From the NCBI RefSeq assembly GCF_918698085.1, contig NZ_CAKKLP010000012.1:1-64000 (forward strand): a stretch of 64,000 nt of DNA. Reading direction: 5' to 3'. The DNA comes from Chryseobacterium sp. Bi04. Lineage in GTDB: Bacteria > Bacteroidota > Bacteroidia > Flavobacteriales > Weeksellaceae. Positions 61,091 through 64,000 of this stretch are shown here, in pieces. The notes under the pieces were generated by a model. It was not told where the DNA came from. It ran no database searches and worked only from the letters and a program-made list of their open reading frames with translations. The translations under genes and the position numbers were made by a program. Positions within the stretch are counted from its first letter, which is position 1. The number at the start of each line of letters is the position of its first letter.

Positions 61091-62074
61091 ATGAACTATA
61101 TAAGACAATCAGCATGGTTGCTTTTCTCTACCGTATTCCTGGTTTCCTGCTTCAGTAATGACGACAGGACCCAAGGGGGAAATAGTAACCCAAAGGAAAC
61201 ACAAGTCAAAGGAAAAAATTATTGGCCCAATGGTGCTCAACTGGTTATTTCCGTCTCTATGCAGTTTGAAACCGGTGGACAGCCTGAAGGTGCTGAAAGC
61301 CCTTTTAGCGGGACTCCCCTTCCAACGGGCCAGCCGGATCTTCCTGCGGAAAGCTGGTACCGTTATGGGGCCAATGAAGGCATTTACCGTATGCTGGATC
61401 TTTGGAAAAAATATAATATTAAAGTAACATCCCATATGGTGGGAACTGCTGCCGAAAAATATCCGGAGGTTGCCAAAGCCATTGCAAATGGAGGCCATGA
61501 AGTAGCTGCCCATGGTTTTACCTGGGATAATCAGTGGAATAAAAGCTATACTGATGAATTGTATTTTGTGAAAGAAGGTGTAGACGTTGTTGAAAAAATA
61601 ACCGGAAAAAGAGCGGTAGGCTATAACAGCAACTGGCTGAGGAGAAGTCCGAATACATTGAAAGTACTACAGGAACTCGGATTTTTGTACCATATAGATG
61701 ATGTAAGCCATGATGAACCTTTCATTACTAAAGTTAAAGGGAAAAATTTCATGGTAATACCTTATACCATCCGGAATAACGATATTGTGAACATTGAAGG
61801 CAAACACTGGAGCCCTGATCAGTTTCTGGCTCAGCTGAAATTTGAGTTTGACCGTCTCTATGAGGAAGGGGCTTCTAAAAGGAGAATGATGAGCATAAGC
61901 TTTCATGACCGGATTGGCGGAACGCCTGCTATGATTCATGCCATGGAAGAGTTTATCAAATACACTCAGAAAAAACAGGGGGTTGTTTTTATGAGAAAAG
62001 ATGATATTGCCAAAATGGTGATGAATGATCCCAGGACTCCTGTGGATAACAGTGAAGAGAAGTATAATAAGTAA
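61091..62074 (+). CDS. Lipoprotein polysaccharide deacetylase (PuuE/HpPgdA-like)
   Basis: A 327-residue lipoprotein from ATG 61091, with lipobox LVSC near residue 19; the TTG at 61052 is not preferred. The NodB-type barrel includes LVISVSMQFETGG, YRMLDLWKKYNIKVTSHMVG, GGHEVAAHGFTWDNQW (His ligands) and SISFHDRIGGTPAM. The layout matches the HpPgdA/PuuE subgroup, which act on peptidoglycan-like or cyclic amide substrates. Substrate not known. First of a plus-strand set with DoxX and an NAD-epimerase gene. Confidence 0.85.
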   Translation: MNYIRQSAWLLFSTVFLVSCFSNDDRTQGGNSNPKETQVKGKNYWPNGAQLVISVSMQFETGGQPEGAESPFSGTPLPTGQPDLPAESWYRYGANEGIYRMLDLWKKYNIKVTSHMVGTAAEKYPEVAKAIANGGHEVAAHGFTWDNQWNKSYTDELYFVKEGVDVVEKITGKRAVGYNSNWLRRSPNTLKVLQELGFLYHIDDVSHDEPFITKVKGKNFMVIPYTIRNNDIVNIEGKHWSPDQFLAQLKFEFDRLYEEGASKRRMMSISFHDRIGGTPAMIHAMEEFIKYTQKKQGVVFMRKDDIAKMVMNDPRTPVDNSEEKYNK

Positions 62075-62141
62075 GAGAGCATGTACTGTATACTTCCCTT
62101 TCAGATCCTCAAAAATAATATAACACATAAAAATAACAACA

Positions 62142-62528
62142 ATGAATAAAAGAACCGGATACTTTTTCCTTCGTATATCAATGGGAATCAATTTTTTTGG
62201 ACACGGGCTTGTGAGGCTCACCAAATTACAGGATTTTGCAGGCGGAATGACAACGGGTTTTGAAAAAAGCTGGCTGCCACAGGTATTGGTACATGCTTTT
62301 AGTACAGCACTACCCTTTCTCGAGTTTACAATTGGTCTGCTGCTTATGATAGGTTTCAAAACCCGTATTGCCACGATGAGTGGAGCATCACTCATTGTGA
62401 TGCTGCTTTTCGGGTGCAGTACAGTTGAAAACTGGGAGGCCATGGGAATTCAAATGATCTATGCCGGATTATTTTATATCCTGATCAGCAGAATAGAGGA
62501 TAATAGTCTTGCATTGGACAGGAAGTGA
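62142..62528 (+). CDS. DoxX family membrane protein
   Basis: A 128-residue protein with four membrane helices. The first holds FFLRISMGINFFGHGLVRL, and later HAFSTALPFLEFTIGLLLMI is the DoxX hallmark. Function is poorly defined. It follows the deacetylase gene and has an unusual hairpin behind it. Confidence 0.82.
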   Translation: MNKRTGYFFLRISMGINFFGHGLVRLTKLQDFAGGMTTGFEKSWLPQVLVHAFSTALPFLEFTIGLLLMIGFKTRIATMSGASLIVMLLFGCSTVENWEAMGIQMIYAGLFYILISRIEDNSLALDRK

Positions 62529-62534
62529 TACCAT

Positions 62535-62569
62535 GGCTGAAGGTGAGAAAACTTTTCTCACCTTCAGCC
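62535..62569. terminator. Near-perfect hairpin after the DoxX gene
   Basis: A 17-bp perfect stem, GGCTGAAGGTGAGAAAA and its complement, with a single-base C between the arms. There is no T-run after it, so its terminator role is likely but not certain. Confidence 0.6.
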
Positions 62570-62717
62570 GTCTTTCAGAGATTGTGTTACAAATTCCGAT
62601 GATTGGGATACCTATTTTTTCCGATGATGCCCGAATTTTGTATCAGAAATAAAGATGGTTATCAATGGTATTTTACTGATGATCAGTTTTAATAAGAAAC
62701 TCTGAAAATAAAATAGT

Positions 62718-63653
62718 ATGCAAACAATATTAGGAGCCAATGGGCAGATTGGGCAGGAACTGGCAAAGGAACTGAAACGGAACTATACCTCCGATATCAG
62801 AATCGTCAGCAGAAAAGCCGTTAAAGTAAATGATACCGATACTGTATTCTCTGCAGACCTCACAGACAGAAATAAAGCAATAGAAGCGGTAAAAGGATGT
62901 GAAATTGCTTATTTTACACTGGGACTTCCTATGGATACGGATTTATGGGAGAAACAGTTTTCAATGATTCTAAGAAATGTAATAGATGCCTGTATTATCA
63001 ATGGAACGAAGTTGGTATTTTTTGATAATACCTATATGTACCCTCAAAATAACAAGGTCCTGACGGAACAGACTGCTTTTGCCCCTGTAGGAAGAAAAGG
63101 AATGGTAAGAAAAGAGATGACCGACATGCTTCTAAAGGAAATGGCAGCCGGAACTATAGAAGCGGTGATCTGCAGAGCGCCTGAGTTTTATGGACCTGGA
63201 AAGACACAAAGTATTACCAACAGTCTTATTTTCAATGCCATTAAAGAAGATAAGAAACTGAAAGTTCCATTGAGGGATGACCAACTTCGAAGCCTGATCT
63301 GGACCCCAGATGCCAGCAGTGCTACTGCTTTAATAGGAAATACGCCCGATGCTTTCGGTCAGACCTGGCACCTGCCTGTAGATGATCATAAACTGACCTA
63401 TAAACAATTTATGACACTGGTTTCTCAGGTATATGGGAAAGAATTCCGGTATTCTGTCATTCCTAAAATAGCTTTCAGAATAGGTGCCCTTTTCAATAAA
63501 AATGCAAAGGAACTGCTGGAACTGCTTCCAAGATATGGGTATGATAATCTGTTCGATGATTCTAAATTTAGAAAAAGATTTCCCGATTTTCAGGTAACGA
63601 CCTACAGACAGGGAATTGAGCAAATCCGAAAAGAACAGCTGGCAGCAAAGTAA
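62718..63653 (+). CDS. NAD-dependent epimerase/dehydratase family protein
   Basis: A 311-residue extended-SDR protein starting MQTILGANGQIGQELAKEL (glycine motif GANGQIG). Further motifs: VFFDNTYMYPQ at the usual Ser/Tyr active-site region and CRAPEFYGPG. It resembles NmrA- or sugar-epimerase-like proteins; substrate unknown. It lies on the same strand as the deacetylase and DoxX genes, but a 190-bp gap with a hairpin separates it. Confidence 0.82.
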   Translation: MQTILGANGQIGQELAKELKRNYTSDIRIVSRKAVKVNDTDTVFSADLTDRNKAIEAVKGCEIAYFTLGLPMDTDLWEKQFSMILRNVIDACIINGTKLVFFDNTYMYPQNNKVLTEQTAFAPVGRKGMVRKEMTDMLLKEMAAGTIEAVICRAPEFYGPGKTQSITNSLIFNAIKEDKKLKVPLRDDQLRSLIWTPDASSATALIGNTPDAFGQTWHLPVDDHKLTYKQFMTLVSQVYGKEFRYSVIPKIAFRIGALFNKNAKELLELLPRYGYDNLFDDSKFRKRFPDFQVTTYRQGIEQIRKEQLAAK

Positions 63654-63682
63654 ATATATTCTTAGAATAAATCACCCTATTT

Positions 63683-63753
63683 TAAACCACAACTCGAAAA
63701 TTCGATGCAGTAAAAGTCACAAAAGATTTTAGCACTTAGGTGGGAAGATCTCC
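63683..63753 (+). repeat. Fragment of repeat family A
   Basis: The sequence AACCACAACTCG ... GTAAAAGTCACAAAAGATTTTAGCACTTA matches the AACCACAAAAGTCACAAAAGTTTTTA ... CACTTA part of the long repeat at 29.3 kb (given in pieces). It is interrupted and truncated, so a degraded copy. Confidence 0.5.
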
Positions 63754-63821
63754 AAAAATAAAATTTTGTACCTTTTTCATTCAATTATCAATACATTTAA
63801 AGTGGTAAAAGCAGAAAGCCA

Positions 63822-64000
63822 ATGAAAGCACCTGAAAAAATAACCTCCATTACGACACTGCATCTTTATTTAAAGCTGGGAAGATCTTCCCATCCTTTGA
63901 TCAGTGTTTTTGACTTTACTGAAGTTTCTGCTGATCCTAAGAGTCTTCGCAGTGCTGTAACTACAGATTTCTATGTTGTGGCCATTAAGAATGATTGTGC
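63822..64000 (+). CDS. AraC-type regulator, N-terminal part only (cut by window end)
   Basis: An open frame from ATG 63822 runs off the end of the window. The visible 59 residues (MKAPEKITSITTLHLYLKLG, then a PLISVFDFTEVSADPK segment) match the start of Flavobacteriia AraC-family regulators, where the pattern H/S-HPLISV-x-D-F opens the cupin-like sensor domain. The DNA-binding domain is beyond the window. Confidence 0.65.
   Translation, partial: MKAPEKITSITTLHLYLKLGRSSHPLISVFDFTEVSADPKSLRSAVTTDFYVVAIKNDC

Noticed and set aside
61667..62443. 258-residue open frame on the minus strand
   Set aside because: It overlaps most of the deacetylase and DoxX genes in antisense, has no start context and no family resemblance; both plus-strand genes are clear.

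Overview
The window looks like chromosome from a Bacteroidota bacterium of the genus Chryseobacterium, probably the indologenes/gleum group. DNA is AT-rich. Promoters fit the Bacteroidota form TTG-N17/18-TAnnTTTG. There is a short primary sigma factor without region 1.1, a protease with a type IX secretion (T9SS) C-terminal tag, pieces of a subtype iii type VI secretion system, and an IND/CGB-type subclass B1 metallo-beta-lactamase. No rRNA, tRNA, CRISPR array, transposase or prophage was recognised.

Layout. 1-5.2 kb: housekeeping genes (fabI, tag, an OhrR-type regulator with a sugar-nucleotide-type NAD protein, kdsA) and a relic of a YadA-like adhesin fused behind tag. 5.2-11.4 kb: a TonB receptor, then a copper-handling set (HYC_CC_PP protein, DUF3347 protein, a large multicopper oxidase carrying two metal-binding modules and a CopB-like tail) behind a 15-bp direct repeat spaced 21 bp. 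11.5-16.3 kb: FAD monooxygenase, acetyltransferase, lipoprotein, rpoD and an S1/P1 nuclease. 16.7-19.8 kb: a three-gene T6SS-iii block (TssG-, TssN- and TssK-like). 19.8-29.2 kb: a PLP enzyme, the carbapenemase, a DtxR/MntR repressor, a reprolysin-like T9SS protease followed by a small protein resembling only the protease prodomain, a threonine-aldolase-like enzyme and secreted proteins. 29.2-35 kb: repeat-rich ground with two families of tandem long non-coding repeats, short tandem repeats, an ArsR-SRPBCC-YdeI-DoxX operon and an SRA-HNH modification-dependent nuclease. 35-41.6 kb: regulators, small enzymes and alkB.

41.6-57.5 kb holds the best regulatory story. A 13-bp motif, GCAACTTTGTTGC, recurs upstream of a TonB receptor (44.1 kb), a Tat-exported alkaline phosphatase (52.6 kb) and in the divergent promoter region between merC-cobW and a Fur-family gene (54.2 kb). 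I read this as a Zur zinc regulon with autoregulation. Within the same span are a bacteriocin-like glycine-rich peptide gene, an XRE-S24 regulator, exonuclease III, a FAS1/ferritin-like gene set divergent from an ECF sigma/anti-sigma pair, and metE under a cobalamin riboswitch with a divergent Lrp-type regulator.

57.5-64 kb: acetyltransferase, unknown small proteins, an AraC regulator divergent from a lipoprotein polysaccharide deacetylase, DoxX and NAD-epimerase genes, and the start of another AraC-type gene cut by the window edge.

All functional calls come from reading protein sequences and motifs by eye; no database search was run.
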